NCBI GenBank assembly: GCA_936432065.2
Contig: OW386294.2
Location: 47,258,842-47,322,841, forward strand
Length of the DNA stretch: 64,000 nt
Direction of reading: 5' to 3'
Source of the DNA: Rutpela maculata
Taxonomy: Eukaryota; Arthropoda; Insecta; Coleoptera; Cerambycidae
Positions 13,417-27,090 of this stretch are shown here, piece after piece. How positions within the stretch are numbered: position 1 is the stretch's first letter; each line of letters opens with the position of its first letter. The translations under genes and the position numbers were made by a program. The notes beneath the pieces are model-generated. The model worked only from the letters and a program-made list of their open reading frames with translations. It ran no database searches and was not told the DNA's origin.

Positions 13417-15934
13417 CTACTGTTACAATATGGCTCAAGTAAGGAAAAACTAGATGTAAAAAAAGGCCAATCTAAAATAAATAATTTTTATATTCATAAA
13501 ATACATAAGTATATCATAATAATATATTAATCAAAGTCATACAAGAAGGATACGTTCATTTATATAATGAGTTAATCAAAAATAAACCAACTGCCAAATT
13601 AATAAAGGAACTAAATGCCAAATTGCACATTCTCTGAACTATATAGTTTGGTTTATTACAAGCAAACTTTTGGTTAACAGAAAACATAAAAGATAAAATA
13701 GCTGAAGAAAAATAACATATACAAAAAAAGTTAGCTGATTGCAAGCTATGTAATAAGGTAAAAAAAAATAAAGAAAAGCCTAACAGTATACATGAATCAT
13801 TTTCATTCCGCTATAAATTACGAAGAAATAAACATTAGCATGGTTACTATAGAGACAAGAAAAGTGTATAAGTTTTTGGTAAAACAGAACAGCTTTTCTT
13901 ATATTAAAAGAAGTTTCAGGGAAAAAGGTAGACATTAAAAGCTTAATGAAGTTTGTTCCAAATGATGCTGGGACTTTTACAACATTTAAAAACTGTGGAT
14001 TTTGAGGGTGACGTTGAAGGCTACAATAACACTATTGATTTTGTTATAGACGTAAACGAACAGTAGAAACGAAAATCGCAGGCATATTAATGAGTACGAC
14101 ACTTTGCATTTTCTAAGTGTCTATACACCTACATACACATAATATACTATTTTTGACAGTCGAGTTATTATATTATCTATATATTATAAACACAGGTAAT
14201 TTTTAGTTTTATTACTTATTTACTCTAGTGACTGAATAAATGCTTTTTTGAACTATATATTTAACATCCGAATAAAGTTTGGTTTAATGTATGGTTATCC
14301 AAGTTTAATTGTACCAAATATCAACTAAAATTCTGAACGAAAATAGTTAATGAAAAAACAAGAATTCTTCAGTTATTCAAAAAGGAGCTAAAAATTTATT
14401 AGAAACAAGAAAAATTCAACAAACGTGACAAATACTCAGATAATGACGAAAACAAATTTCCTATATAAAAAAAAAATTACTTACAGACAAACCTGTCAGC
14501 ATGAATTTGCAAGCAGACTAATACTTAAAACTTAATTATCTTAAAACTAGTTTTTGGCGCCTGGTTTCCTTTTTTCATACATATCTCAATAAATTATGGT
14601 ACAATAACTGCTCCAGCTTCTTGTTTTCTCTCTGTAGCCTTTGCTTTGACAGTCTGAACCACTCACTAGCGATGTTCTCAAATTCTTTTTCACAATGTGG
14701 GACGTTTCGTAAACAGCAGCTAGAACAATAGTTTATGACAAAATTTTATAACTTTTTGTGTATTACTTACTTAAAAGCAATTTCTAACTTTTTTAGAAAT
14801 TCTTTGTCTTTACCTATAGGTACCTACAATATGTTACATCGTTGCCCAAGGACTTTGTTTCCATTTATTATATAAATGTGTAATTTTAATGATTGTTATT
14901 ATATCTCGGATTATATAATTTAAGCTACAATAAAGCACCTATAATTTTTCTGTGGCTTGAGCTTAGTTAAATTTCATTAAATTTAATTTCAAGATTGGGA
15001 AACATGTCAATAAAACTCCAACAAATAAGTAGGTACCTAATAAGCGACTTAACACTGCACCGAGGTGCTAATGATTTACACTTCTACGTACTTACCTACA
15101 ATAGTTTTGATCTCTGAACTTGATTCCACACAAAAACAAAGACGATATTTTTAACATGTTAAAACGCACGTTAGAAGTCACGTTGTACCTCCTTCAGGGT
15201 CACTTGTGTTAGGTTAGAATATTAGGATTAGGTTATTTTGCATGATACAGTTATTTTGGTAGGTATAGTTAGGGATATTTGAGTTAATTTCGTATCCTTT
15301 TCTAGCACGAACTATGTAATACAGAGTGCGAAAGAGATGTCCTATAATAATTTTATAACCAGATTTACCGGGAAATGTAAAACATCACAATATTAAAATG
15401 TTATCCAACTGTATGAAGAAACGGGATTATCGGCGAGTTTTATTTTTTGTTATTAGATACATAAAAAAAATAAAACGGCCGGTAACACTAATCACTATTT
15501 TAATAAATTTATAGAGTATTTAAACAAATAAGTCATCAAGTATTATATAGGCACAATTACATTTTCATTACCACTTAATGGCAACTGAAGACATTTTTGT
15601 TTAATATCACAAGCGTTAATTGGTAAAAGAGCTTCTTATTTTCATTGGGCATGCTATTATTATGTTGATTAAACTACACTGGTCACTGATGTTATAACCT
15701 AACTATAGCAGCACACTCACTACTACACCAAAATAATATATATAATATATATACTTAACCAAACTTTTTTGACATTCCATATGTAAGCTAGCTTGTTTCA
15801 TGTTTGTAGTTTACCAAATTACATGATTAAATATATATGTGTAATGTAATTGTAGAAAAATTTAAAATATCCATGATGATCACAAAATATATAAATGTTA
15901 TATCTGGTGTAAACATATAAGATGGGTTGATGTG
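13417..15934. other. AT-rich interior of the DNA element, no gene seen
   Basis: About 2.5 kb of AT-rich DNA has stops in all frames at short spacing. The longest frame (62 codons, minus strand, 13,556-13,744) has no recognisable motif. I see no transposase signature and no tRNA-like element. Near 15,150-15,240 there is an ordinary non-coding stretch with GTTAGGTTAG, which is too short to be telomeric. Confidence 0.6.
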
Positions 15935-16280
15935 TAATATGTAGCAATTATCTAAATATCACATATTTTAATGTTATTATTTAACACACAAGCAATATAA
16001 CTTTAAATGTACATACTGATTACAGAAATACATAATTATTATATAGCGGATAAATACACATAATACTTGTTATTATAATGTAGCAGTTACATAAATATCA
16101 CATATTTTAATGTTATTATTTAACAAACAGGCAATATAACTTAAAATCTACATGGTGATAACAGACATACATAAATATTATATGGCATGTAAATATATAA
16201 AATACTTGTTATTGTAATGCAGCAGTTATGTAAAAATCACATATTATAATGTTTGTATTTAACAAACAGGCATGTTTGTT
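15935..16280 (+). repeat. Subterminal tandem repeat, period about 139 bp, 2.5 copies
   Basis: The block GTAGCAATTATCTAAATATC begins near 15,941 and recurs near 16,080 and 16,219, followed each time by CACATATT and TTTAACA-CAGGCA-like text. The repeats lie just inside the right end of the CCCAGTGAACAC element. They probably belong to its subterminal region, where such elements often hold binding sites. Confidence 0.75.
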
Positions 16281-16404
16281 AATAACTTAAATGTATATAG
16301 CATTTGAAGATGGTTTATATAAGGGAGATATATTTGGTAATATGGTGCGTGTTACCTTGACAATCTCTCTTTGGTACGTAACAGCCATATGTGTGTTCAC
16401 TGGG

Positions 16405-19400
16405 TGCTTTAACGTCGTCGAATCAAAAAATGTTGTTAACAGAAGTTCCTAGTCATGACTTTTTTAGGCGAAAAGGTCTCTTGGAAAAATCTCGTAAATC
16501 CAACCGTTATCGAAAAAACTCACTTCAAAATGCATTTCTGATATTTGATTATTTGAAGTAAACGTTCACTCTACTTTGCTGAATCGAATACAATGATCTA
16601 CAGAAGCTTGTAAATGATTCGTATTGAATGATTAACTCGAATCAAAAATGTGCTTTTACTATGCGATGACGTGGTAAAACATGCTTTAACGTCGTCGAAT
16701 CAAAAAATGTTGTTAACAAAAGTTCCTAGTCATGACTTTTTTAGGCGAAAAGGTCTCTTGGAAAAATCTCGTAAATCCAACCGTTATCGAAAAATCTCAC
16801 TTCAAAATGCATTTCTGATATTTGATTATTTGAAGTAAACGTTCACTCTACTTTGTTGAGTCGAATACAACGTTCTATGTATGGTTGTAAATGATTCGTA
16901 TTGACTGTTTAGCTCGATTCAAAAATGTACTTTTACTATGCAATGACATGGTAAAACATGCGTTAACGTCGTCGAATCAAAAAATGTTGTTAACACAAGT
17001 TCCTAGTCATGACTTTTCTAGGCGAAAAGGTCTCTTGGAAAAATCTCGTAAAACCCACCGTTATCGAAAAAACTCACTTCAAAATGCATTTCGGATATTT
17101 GATTATTTGAAGTAAACGTTCACTCTACTTTGTTGATTCCAATACAGTGTTCTATAGAAGCTTGTATATGATTCGTACTGAATGTTTAAATCGTTTCAGA
17201 AATGTGCTGTTACGATCCGATGACATGGTAAAACATGCTTTAACTTCGTCGAATCAAAAAAAGTTGTTAACAGAAGTTCCTAGTCATGACTTTTCTAGGC
17301 GAAAAGGTCTGTTGGGAAAATCTCGTAAAACCCACCGTTATCGAAAAAACTCACTTCAAAATGCATTTTTGCTATTTGATTATTTGAAGTAAACGTTCAC
17401 TCTACTTTGTTGAGTCGAATACAACGTTCTATCTATGGTTGTAAATGACTCGTATTGAATGTTTAACTCGATTCATAAACGTGCTTTTACTATGCGATGA
17501 CATGGTAAAACATGCTTTAACGTCGTCGAATCAAAAAATGTTGTTAACAAAATTTCCTAGTCATAACTTTTTTAGGCGAAAAGGTCTCTTGGAAAAATCT
17601 CGTAAATCCAACCGTTATCAAAAAACTCACTTCAAAATGGGTTTCTGATATTTGATTATTTGAAGTAAACGTTCACTCTACTTTGCTGAATCGAATACAA
17701 TGATCTACAGAAGCTTGTAAATGATTCGTATTGAATGATTAACTCGAATCAAAAATGTGCTTTTACTATGCGATGACATGGTAAAACATGCTTTAACGTC
17801 GTCGAATCAAAAAAGGTTGTTAACAAAAGTTCCTAGTCATGACTTTTCTAGGCGAAAAGGTCTCTTGGGAAAATCTCGTAAAACCCACCGTTATCGAAAA
17901 AACTCACTTCAAAATGCATTTCGGATATTTGATTATTTAAAGTAAACGTTCACTCTACTTTGTTGATTCGAATACAGTGTTCTATAGAAGCTTGTATATG
18001 ATTCGTACTGAATGTTTAACTCGATTCAAAAATGTGCTTTTATTATGCGATGACATGGTAAAACATGCTTTAACGTCGTCGAATCAAAAAATGTTGTTAA
18101 CAGAAGTTCCTAGTCATAAATTTTCTAGGCGAAAAGGTCTCTTGGGAAAATCTCGTAAAACCCACCGTTATCGAAAAAACTCACTTCAAAATGCATTTTT
18201 GCTATTCAGAAGCTTGTAAATGATTCGTATTGAATGATTAACTCGAATCAAAAATGTGCTTTTACTATGCGATGACTTGGTAAAACATGCTTTAACGTCG
18301 TCGAATCAAAAAATGTTAACAAAAGTTCCTAGTTATGACTTTTCTAGGCGAAAAGGTCTCTTGGGGAAATCTCGCAAAACCCACCGTTATCGAAAAAACT
18401 CACTTCAAAATGCATTTCTGATATTTGATTATTTGAAGTAAACGTTCACTCTACTTTGTTGAGTCGAATACAACGTTCTATGTATGGTTGTAAATGATTC
18501 GTATTGAATGTTTAGCTCGATTCAAAAATGTACTTTTACTATGCGATGACATGATAAAGCATGCTTTAACGTCGTCGAATCAAAAAATGTTGTTAACAGA
18601 AGTTCCTAGTCATGAATTTTCTAGGCGAAAAGGTCTCTTGGGAAAATCTCGAAAAACCCACCGTTATCGAAAAAACTCACTTCAAAATGCATTTTTGCTA
18701 TTTGATCATTTGAAGTCAAAGTTCACTCTACTTTGTTGATTCGAATACAGTGTTCTATAGAAGCTTGTATATGATTCGTACTGAATGTTTAAATCGTTTC
18801 AGAAATGTGCTGTTACGATCCGATGACATGGTAAAACATGCTTTAACTTCGTCGAATCAAAAAAAGTTGTTAACAGAAGTTCCTAGTCATGACTTTTCTA
18901 GGCGAAAAGGTCTGTTGGGAAAATCTCGTAAACCCACCGTTATCGAAAAAACTCACTTCAAAATGCATTTTTGCTATTTGATTATTTGAAGTAAACGTTC
19001 ACTCTACTTTGTTGAGTCGAATACAACGTTCTATGTATGCTTGTAAATGATTCGTATTGAATGTTTAACTCGATTCAAAATTGTGCATTTACTATCCGAT
19101 GACATGATAAACATGCTTTAACGTCGTCGAATCAAAAAATGTTGTTAACAGAAGTTCCTAGTCATGAATTTTCTAGGCGAAAAGGTCTCGTAAAACCCAA
19201 CGTTATCGAAAAAACACTTCAAAATGCATTTTTGCTATTTGATCATTTGAAGTAAACGTTCACTCTACTTTGTTGAGTCGAATACAACGTTCTATGTATG
19301 GTTGTAAATGATTCGTATTGAATGTTTAGCTCGATTCAAAAATGTACTTTTAGTGTGCGATGACATGGTAAAACATGCTTTAACGTCGTCGAATCAAAAA

Positions 19401-22400
19401 ATGTTGTTAACAGAAGTTCCTAGTCATGAATTTTCTAGGCGAAAAGGTCTCTTGGGAAAATTTCGTAAAACCCACCGTTATCGAAAAAACTCACTTCAAA
19501 ATGCATTTCGGATATTTGATTATTTGAAGAAAACGTTCACTCTACTTTGCTGAATCGAATACAATGATCTACAGAAGCTTGTAAATGATTCGTATTGAAT
19601 GATTAACTCGAATCAAAAATGTGCTTTTACTATGCGATGACATGGTAAAACATGCTTTAACGTCGTCGAATCAAAAAAGGTTGTTAACAAAAGTTCCTAG
19701 TCATGACTTTTCTAGGCGAAAAGGTCTCTTGGGAAAATCTCGTAAAACCCACCGTTATCGAAAAAACTCACTTCAAAATGCATTTCGGATATTTGATTAT
19801 TTGAAGTAAACGTTCACTCTACTTTGTTGATTCGAATACAGTGTTCTATAGAAGCTTGTATATGATTCGTACTGAATGTTTAACTCGATTCAAAAATGTG
19901 CTTTTATTATGCGATGACATGGTAAAACATGCTTTAACGTCGTCGAATCAAAAAATGTTGTTAACAGAAGTTCCTAGTCATAAATTTTCTAGGCGAAAAG
20001 GTCTCTTGGGAAAATCTCGTAAAACCCACCGTTATCGAAAAAACTCACTTCAAAGTGCATTTGGGATATTTGATTATTTGAAGTAAACGTACACTCTACT
20101 TTGTTGAGTCGAATACAACGTTCTATGTATGCTTGTAAATGATTCGTATTAAATGTTTAACTCGATTCAAAAATGTGCTTTTATTATGCGATGACATGGT
20201 AAAATATGCTTTAACGTCGTCGAATCAAAAAATGTTGTTAACAGAAGTTCCTAGTCATGAATTTTCTAGACGAAAAGGTCTCTTGGGAAAATCTCGTAAA
20301 ACCCACCGTTATCGAAGAAACTCACTTCAAAATGCATTTTTGCTGTTTGATCATTTGAAGTAAACGTTCTCTCTACTTTGCTGAATCGAATACAATGATC
20401 TACAGAAGCTTGTAAATGATGCGTATTGAATGATTATCTCGAATCAAAAATGTGCTTTTACTATGCGATGACATGGTAAAACAAGCTTTAACGTCGTCGA
20501 ATCAAAAAATGTTGTTAACAAAAGTTCCTAGTCATGACTTTTCTAGGCGAGAAGGTCTCCTGGGAAAATCTCGTAAAACCCACCGTTATCGAAAAAACTC
20601 ACTTCAAAATGCATTTCTGATATTTGATTATTTGAGGTAAACGTACACTCTACATTGTTGAGTCGAATACAACGTTCTATAGAAGCTTGTATATGATTCG
20701 TACTGAATGTTTAACTCGATTCAAAAATGTGCTATTGTTATGCGATGACATGGTAAAACATGCTTTAACGTCGTCGAATCAAAAAATGTTGTTAACAGAA
20801 GTTCCTAGTCATAAATTTTCTAGGCGAAAAGGTCTCTTGGGAAAATCTCGTAAAACCCACCGTTATCGAAAAAACTCACTTCAAAATGCATTTTTGCTGT
20901 TTGATCATTTGAAGTAAACGTTCTCTCTACTTTGCTGAATCGAATACAATGATCTACAGAAGCTTGTAAATGATTCGTATTGAATGATTAACTCGAATCA
21001 AAAATGTGCTTTTACTGTGCGATGACATGGTAAAACAAGCTTTAACGTCGTCGAATCAAAAAATGTTGTTAACAAAAGTTCCTAGTCATGAATTTTCTAG
21101 GCGAATAGGTCTCTTGGGATAATCTCGTAAAACCCACCGTTATCGAAAAACTCACTTCAAAATGCATTTCGGATATTTGATTATTTGAAGTAAACGTTCA
21201 CTCTTCTTTGTTGATTCGAATACAGTGTTCTATAGAAGCTTGTATATGATTCGTACTGAATGTTTAAATCGATTCAGAAATGTGCTTTTACTATGCGATG
21301 ACATGGTAAAACTTGCTTTAACGTCGTCGAATCAAAAAATGTTGTTAACAGAAGTTCTTAGTCATGAATTTTCTAGGCGAAAAGGTCTCTTGGGAAAATC
21401 TCGTAAAACCCACCGTTATCGAAAAAACTCACTTCAAAGTGCATTATTGATATTTGATTATTTGAAGTAAACGTACACTCTACTTTGTTGAGTCGAATAC
21501 AACGTTCTATGTATGCTTGTAAATGATTCGTATTGAATGAATAACTCGATTCAAAATTGTGCATTTACTATCCGATGACATGATAAAACATGCTTTAACG
21601 TCGTCAAATCAAAAAATGTTGTTAACAGAAGTTCCTAGTCATGAATTTTCTAGGCGAAAAGGTCTCTTGGAAAAATCTCGCAAATCCAACCGTTATCGAA
21701 AAAACTCACTTCAAAATGCATTTCTGATATTTGATTATTTGAAGTAAACGTTCACTCTACTTTGTTGAGTCGAATACAACGTTCTATCTATGGTTGTAAA
21801 TGATTCGTATTGAATGTTTAACTCGATTCAAAATTGTGCATTTACTATCCGATGACATGATAAAACATGCTTTAACATCGTCGAATCAAAAAATGTTGTT
21901 AACAGAATTTCCTAGTCATGACTTTTCTAGGCGAAAAGGTCTCTTGGGAAAATCTCGTAAAACCAAAAACCGCTACCGAGAAAACTCACTTCAAAATGCA
22001 TTTCATTTTTGCTATTTGATCATTTGAAGTAAACGTTCTCTCTACTTTGTTGAATCGAATACAATGATCTATAGAAGCTTACAAATGATTTGTATTGAAT
22101 GTTTAACTCGATTCAAAATACAATGATTTACTATCCGATGACATGGTAAAACATGCTTTAACTTCGTCGAGTCAAAAAATGTTGTTAACAAAAGTTCCTA
22201 GTCATGACTTTTCAAGGCGAAAAGTTCTCTTGGGAAAATCTCGTAAAACCCACCGTTATCGAAAAAACTCACTTCAAAATGCATTTTTGCTATTTGATCA
22301 TTTGAAGTAAACGTTCACTCTACTTTGTTGATTCGAATACAGTGTTCTATAGAAACTTGTATATGATTCGTATTGAATGATTAACTCGATTCAAAATTGT

Positions 22401-23306
22401 GCATTTACTCTCCGATGACATGGTAAAACATGCTTTAACTTCGTCGAATCAAAAAATGTTGTTAACAAAAGTTCCTAGTCATGACTTTTCTAGGCGAAAA
22501 GGTCTTTTGGGAAAATCTCGTAAAACCCACCGTTATCGAAAAAACACTTCAAAATGCATTTTTGCTATTTGATCATTTGAAGTAAACGTTCTCTCTACTT
22601 TGTTGAATCGAATACAATGATCTATAGAAGCTTACAAATGATTCGTATTGAATGTTTAACTCGATTCAAAATTGTACATTTACTATCCGATGACATGGTA
22701 AAACATGCTTTAACTTCGTCGAATCAAAAAATGTTGTTAACAAAAGTTCCTAGTCATGACTTTTCTAGGCGAAAAGGTCTCTTGGGAAAATCTCGTAAAA
22801 CCCACCGTTATCGAAAAAACTCACTTCAAAATGCATTTTTGTTATTTGATTACTTGAAGTACACGTTCACTTTACTTTGTTGAATCGAATACAATGATCT
22901 ATAGAAGCTTACAAATGACTCGTATTGAATGTTTAACTCGACTCAAAAATGTGCTGTTACTATCCGATGACATGGTAAAACATGCTTTAACTTCGTCGAA
23001 TCAAAAAAAGTTGTTAACAAAAGTTCCTAGTCATGACTTTTTGAGGCGAAAAGGTCTCTTGGGAAAATCTGTCAAAACCAACCGTTATCGAAAAAACTCA
23101 CTTCAAAATGCATTTTTGCTATTTGATCATTTGAAGTAAACGATAACTCTACTTTGTTGAATCGAATACAATGTTCTATAGAAGCTTGTATATGATTCGT
23201 ATTGAATGTTTAACTCGATTCAAAAATGTGCTTTTACTACACGATGACATGGTACAACATGCTTTAACTTCGTCGAATCAAAAAATGTTGTTAACAAAAG
23301 TTCCTA
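16405..23306 (+). repeat. 277-bp satellite array, block 3
   Basis: About 25 monomers follow in the same orientation as blocks 1 and 2 and in register across the DNA-element insertion. Toward the end (from about 21,500) the monomers diverge more, with GATCTATAGAAGCTTACAAATG variants, as expected for the ageing edge of an array. A monomer near 21,960-22,010 carries small insertions. The block is cut at GTTCCTA (23,306) by the CCCGTATAACC-bounded nest. Confidence 0.97.
17948..19825 (+). repeat. Downstream copy of the 8,900-10,790 satellite block
   Basis: Same monomer order and private variants as the upstream copy, with one extra 13-bp deletion near 19,187. A separate block, 16,855-17,150, matches 10,790-11,100 (shared GATTCCAATACAG and CACAAGTTCC variants). 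The order of blocks therefore differs between the two sides, which means more than one exchange. Confidence 0.75.
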
Positions 23307-23388
23307 CCCGTATAACCAGACGATACAGGATTTTCTTTCGATGCAGATTCGTCAAGATGCTATACTATACATTTTAATCTGTATCTAT

Positions 23389-23777
23389 TTTATATCACTT
23401 AGAACTTGATTTGCTTTTTAAAAACTTTTATTTTAACTTTTACAAATTATTTATAAGATTTTATATGGTTGAAAATTTGTAGATATAATTGGTACAGCGA
23501 TTAAATGAATACTGGACGCAAATGCGTCTGTTGGTCATATTTATAAGTTTTGATATGAACGTAGGCACACGATTCTGAGAATTGTTGCCGTGTCAGCATT
23601 TCACATGAGAATTCTAGGAAGTTGTTATCGCTTAGCTGATAAATGTATCAAATTATATCACGTACCATGATAAGAATATAAAGTTACTTATTTAGATAAG
23701 ATACTTATACATTTGAATACATTGATGTCGTTTGTTTAGCATATAACAACTCTAGGTTTGTTTAGCATATTGCAACT
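23389..23777 (-). repeat. 3' LTR of the errantivirus
   Basis: About 360 bp match the right-hand LTR with scattered substitutions. Next to the polypurine tract this copy has about 29 extra bases created by a near-duplication of GTTTGTTTAGCATAT, which the other LTR lacks. The exact 5' boundary of the LTR is therefore uncertain (23,748 or 23,777). Confidence 0.85.
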
Positions 23778-23790
23778 CCCTTTCTTTTTG
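23778..23790 (-). other. Polypurine tract
   Basis: On the minus strand this reads CAAAAAGAAAGGG directly before the 3' LTR, the expected position for the plus-strand primer of reverse transcription. Confidence 0.75.
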
Positions 23791-23801
23791 AAAAGTCGGT
23801 G

Positions 23802-25605
23802 TTATTCGCCGACTTTTTGGGGAAAATCGGCCATTTCTTCTTCTTCTGTGGGAAGATGAGGTCTTCTTCTCAGGAGGGTGCCAATTCTTTTCAGCATCTC
23901 ATTGGGGGTGGCGTCCTTGGATTCATTACATCCACAGCATCTTTTCCTGCATTTCCAGGCGATGAAGGCGGCGAGGAGACAGATGGACAGACCAATGACT
24001 GTATACATGCTTAGGGAAAAATGTTTAGTTATAAACGGCTCGTTTATTAGTTTGTCTAGATCTCTAGAGTATTGCTCGAGTTTGTGGTTGGCTATGTCTA
24101 GATTTTCTACATTTAGGTGATCGAACTGGAGAGGTTCCAACTTGGGTAGCTGGAGTTTTTCGGGAACGTCACTACAAGAGTCATAGGGTATAACCACTGA
24201 ATGGGATTTGTCCGTAATGTTGATGGTATTGCGGCTTTCTGCTTGCACTTTTGTTATACCGGCTTAACAGTCCGGATGTAGTTTTAATATCGAGTTTTTA
24301 TTAACACTGGTGATTTTTGTGTCCATTTTATTACAGTTTATGGTGATATGAATGGGTTCAGAGACAATTATTAACCTCACATTGCCTTGTAGTTTCTGAA
24401 CGTTATAACCGTGTCCATAGACGAGGGAACTTACACAGTTTTTGGGGATTTTTCTTAAGTTTTTCAGTAGGTGGGCTTCGTATGCTGCACTGATGTCGAT
24501 CGGGTAGGCGTAGAGGTCTGAGCATACTTTCTTATGGGAATCTATCTGTTTGCATGTGCTCAGGTCCTTGACGGGGATGTACATTAGTGAATCATCGTTA
24601 CGCGCAATGAATTTTTGTGAGAATGACAAGACGTGTCAGTTCTGTTGTCTAGTATAGGGATAGGATACAAATGATGCAGGGTATAGAGTTGTTGTTCTAC
24701 TAGTGGTATTCTTAGAATGAAAACAAGATCTGATTTTGATTGAAAGGCTTCTAGTTCGATAATTTCTAGGTATTGGGGAATTTCTGAATATTTTACCTTT
24801 AGGGGTAGATTATTTTTTACTAAGTTTTGAGAGATTTCCTGAAGTGCAGTAATCAAACTTTCGGGTGAAATAATTGAAGAGTGTATTATTTTCAGACGAG
24901 CAAATCTGATCGCGTTCAGAATGTCGTCAAGGTTGCTCTGGAGGTACAAGTAACTCTCAGTCAATTTTTCACATGTTTCGATAAATTTTAGTTCGGCTTG
25001 AACCAGTAACTCTATCATTTACTTTATGCAATCCGATTTGAATCTTTTTCACATCCTCGTTAAACGTTACTATATTAATTTGCATGTTTTGGATCGTTTC
25101 GTTAAAGGTTTTTACGACGGTAGAGGTAACGGATATTTGATTTTTCAGGAGGTTTTCTATTTGATGTTGATCTTTATTTAATTTATTAATACTGTCTGTG
25201 AAGAATTGTCCATCTTCGGCATCTAAATTGCCGGTAAATGCTTTAAATATACTACCCGCTCCACTTAATATACCGCGCTTGAATCGGTTGGTGTTAACAA
25301 AGATTTCTTCAAATTTTACTTTGAGGGAATTTGACACTTGGTTTAGGAGTGTTATGTGTGTTTTGACTTTGACTAGGAATTCTTTCGTTTCGCGTGTATC
25401 GGGGGTGAATATATTGACAAAAGATTTTGTTGTTGATAAAGGCTTATTCGAGGCTTGATAGATTTTTATGGACTGGCAGAGTCCATTTATTATTGGAAAT
25501 TATTATCCTCGTTTCGTCGTGGTAATAGACTCCGACGGTGTTATTGAGTGGTGTTATTTGGTACTGGGACATGGCTGCTCCGATCAGCAAGGTGAACCTG
25601 TAAGG
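23802..25605 (-). pseudogene. env: env, errantivirus envelope (F-type fusion protein), broken
   Basis: The product would be a membrane glycoprotein related to the baculovirus F-type fusion proteins carried by insect errantiviruses. Visible in order: a hydrophobic leader near 25,600-25,570; a furin-like basic site (RFKRG) near 25,290 followed by a glycine-rich fusion-peptide region; a coiled-coil-like stretch; several cysteines; and a C-terminal membrane segment (near 24,090) followed by a cysteine-rich, basic tail. The coding capacity is split over at least four pieces: 25,337-24,969, 25,018-24,584, 24,629-24,264 and 24,248-23,802. The last break is a single in-frame stop at 24,264; the others are frameshifts. 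It cannot yield a full envelope. Confidence 0.85.
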
Positions 25606-25609
25606 CAAT

Positions 25610-26997
25610 TTAGGCTTCGATATATGGTTTTAGCCTGTCAAAGTTAGCTTTAGTTTTTTGTTTTGTTTTTTTGTTAAGGAGGGTGGCTGAGTTTTTGTGA
25701 AGTTCCAAAATCTCAAATGGCCAGTTATATTTATTACGTAACTTATCGGTGATTTGAGATTCTTTTAAATACACCTTTTGACCAATCTGATATTCGGGGG
25801 TTTCCTTTGAAACGTGGGCGTCGAACCGGACTTTCGCTTTTTGTTTTTGTGTTTCAGTTCTGGCGCGCGCGACTTTATAATAATAAGAGAGGCGATTATT
25901 TAAGTCTCTGACGTATTTCGTGACTAGTTCTTCCTGATTGTATAGCATTTCAGGCGGTCTGCTGGACGTGTGTCCGAAGACTAACTCGTAGGCTGTAAAT
26001 CCGTGAGTTTTATTAGTAGAGGTATTATAGCATATTATCGCGTAAGGTAATATGTTGAAGGATGTTCTGTCATGTGTGCTCGGATCATTTCCAACAAGGT
26101 AGCGTGGAACCTTTCTAAGGAACCATTAGATTGGGGTGTCCGACACTAGAGTGCGTTACTTTGATAGTAGAGGAGACACAAATCTTTTAGGATGGCATTA
26201 TCGAATTCTCGGCCATAATCTCAATGGATTCGAAGGGGTGTTCCGAAGTGCTGGAAGTAAACAAGTAGAGTGTTTGCGATTGATTTTGCTGATTTATCTT
26301 TGATGGGATACGCTTGGGTGAATTTTGTAAGTTCGTCGCGTATAGTAAGCGCGTAATTTTTTGTTGGGACTTCTAGGACGTCTATGTTTATACGTTCAAA
26401 GGGGGATTTAGGCGTCTCCGTAATTACGAGAGGGGTGTCTAAATTTTTGCGACAGATTTTTGTTTCTTGGCAGGTTTTGCAGGCTTTTATGAAATTTTCG
26501 ACGTCTTTTGTCAATCCTTTCCAATGGTATTTCTCTCGAATGCGTCGAATGGTCTCATTTATTCCGCGGTGGAGATGAGCTTTGCCAGTATGGTGCTGGT
26601 CGATAATAATTGGGATTTCGTCGTCACTAGGTGTTCTAGTAACGTTTTGACATATTTTGAGTTTCACGTCTTTTTCCGATAAAAGAGATGACAAAATTTC
26701 GAGAATAGGGAGTTCGACATTGTCTTCGATACAATACGTTTTGGAGTCGTCGAACTCTTCACGACCTTTGTATAGCGAGATAAATAGATTTTGGATTACG
26801 GTTTCGGGGTCGTATGGTAGAGCCACGATAAGGTAGTTCCTATGTCGCACCGACTTACTCGATAATTTATTTAATTCTAAATCTCGGAAGTCTGCGATTT
26901 CTTCGAACAAAACTTCAAGGATTTTATAATGAAAATCTTTGAGATTGTTTTGTTGGAAAAAGGTCACTATATTTTTTTTGGATTTGTCCAAGAGTTA
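25610..26997 (-). pseudogene. pol: pol, integrase region, broken
   Basis: This encodes the integrase end of Pol. The N-terminal HHCC zinc motif is present (HH near 26,590, then CKTCQE near 26,470). The catalytic triad positions can be followed: D in INIDVL near 26,390, D in DYGREF near 26,210 and E in GSLERFH near 26,110. The C-terminal part (25,610-25,948) is open and carries the usual basic, SH3-like tail with YQIGQKVY. In-frame stops lie at about 26,995, 26,218 and 26,149, with a frameshift near 26,065, so no working integrase can be made. Confidence 0.9.
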
Positions 26998-27090
26998 CCC
27001 GTTCGAGAATTCAATTTTAGAATAGTCGATAAATGACTTTGTTCTATACAATTTTATGAAGGTTTCGAATTCGTTCAGGACGTCTTCTTA

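Larger units (their letters stand above)
12558..16404. mobile_element. 3.85-kb non-coding DNA transposon with CCCAGTGAACAC terminal inverted repeats
   Basis: The left end CCCAGTGAACAC at 12,558 and the complementary GTGTTCACTGGG ending at 16,404 form a 12-bp perfect inverted repeat. TG flanks both sides (12,556-12,557 and 16,405-16,406), and removing the insert restores the satellite AAACATGCTTTAACG. The subterminal DNA is packed with short motifs such as ACATGT and TATAACATG in both orientations. I see no transposase ORF, so it is presumably non-autonomous. Related ends occur at 38,098/41,085 and 47,484. A 2-bp duplication with this end sequence does not let me assign a superfamily. Confidence 0.8.

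Noticed and set aside
15150..15240. TTAGG-type telomeric repeat
   Set aside because: Only GTTAGGTTAG-like single occurrences; there is no array.
1..23306. Dozens of 62-88 codon frames, one per satellite monomer, as a possible small-protein gene family
   Set aside because: The 277-bp period is not a multiple of three. Variants between monomers are largely amino-acid changing, and many monomers have frameshifts or lose the start. A dN/dS test well below 1 across monomers would reopen this.
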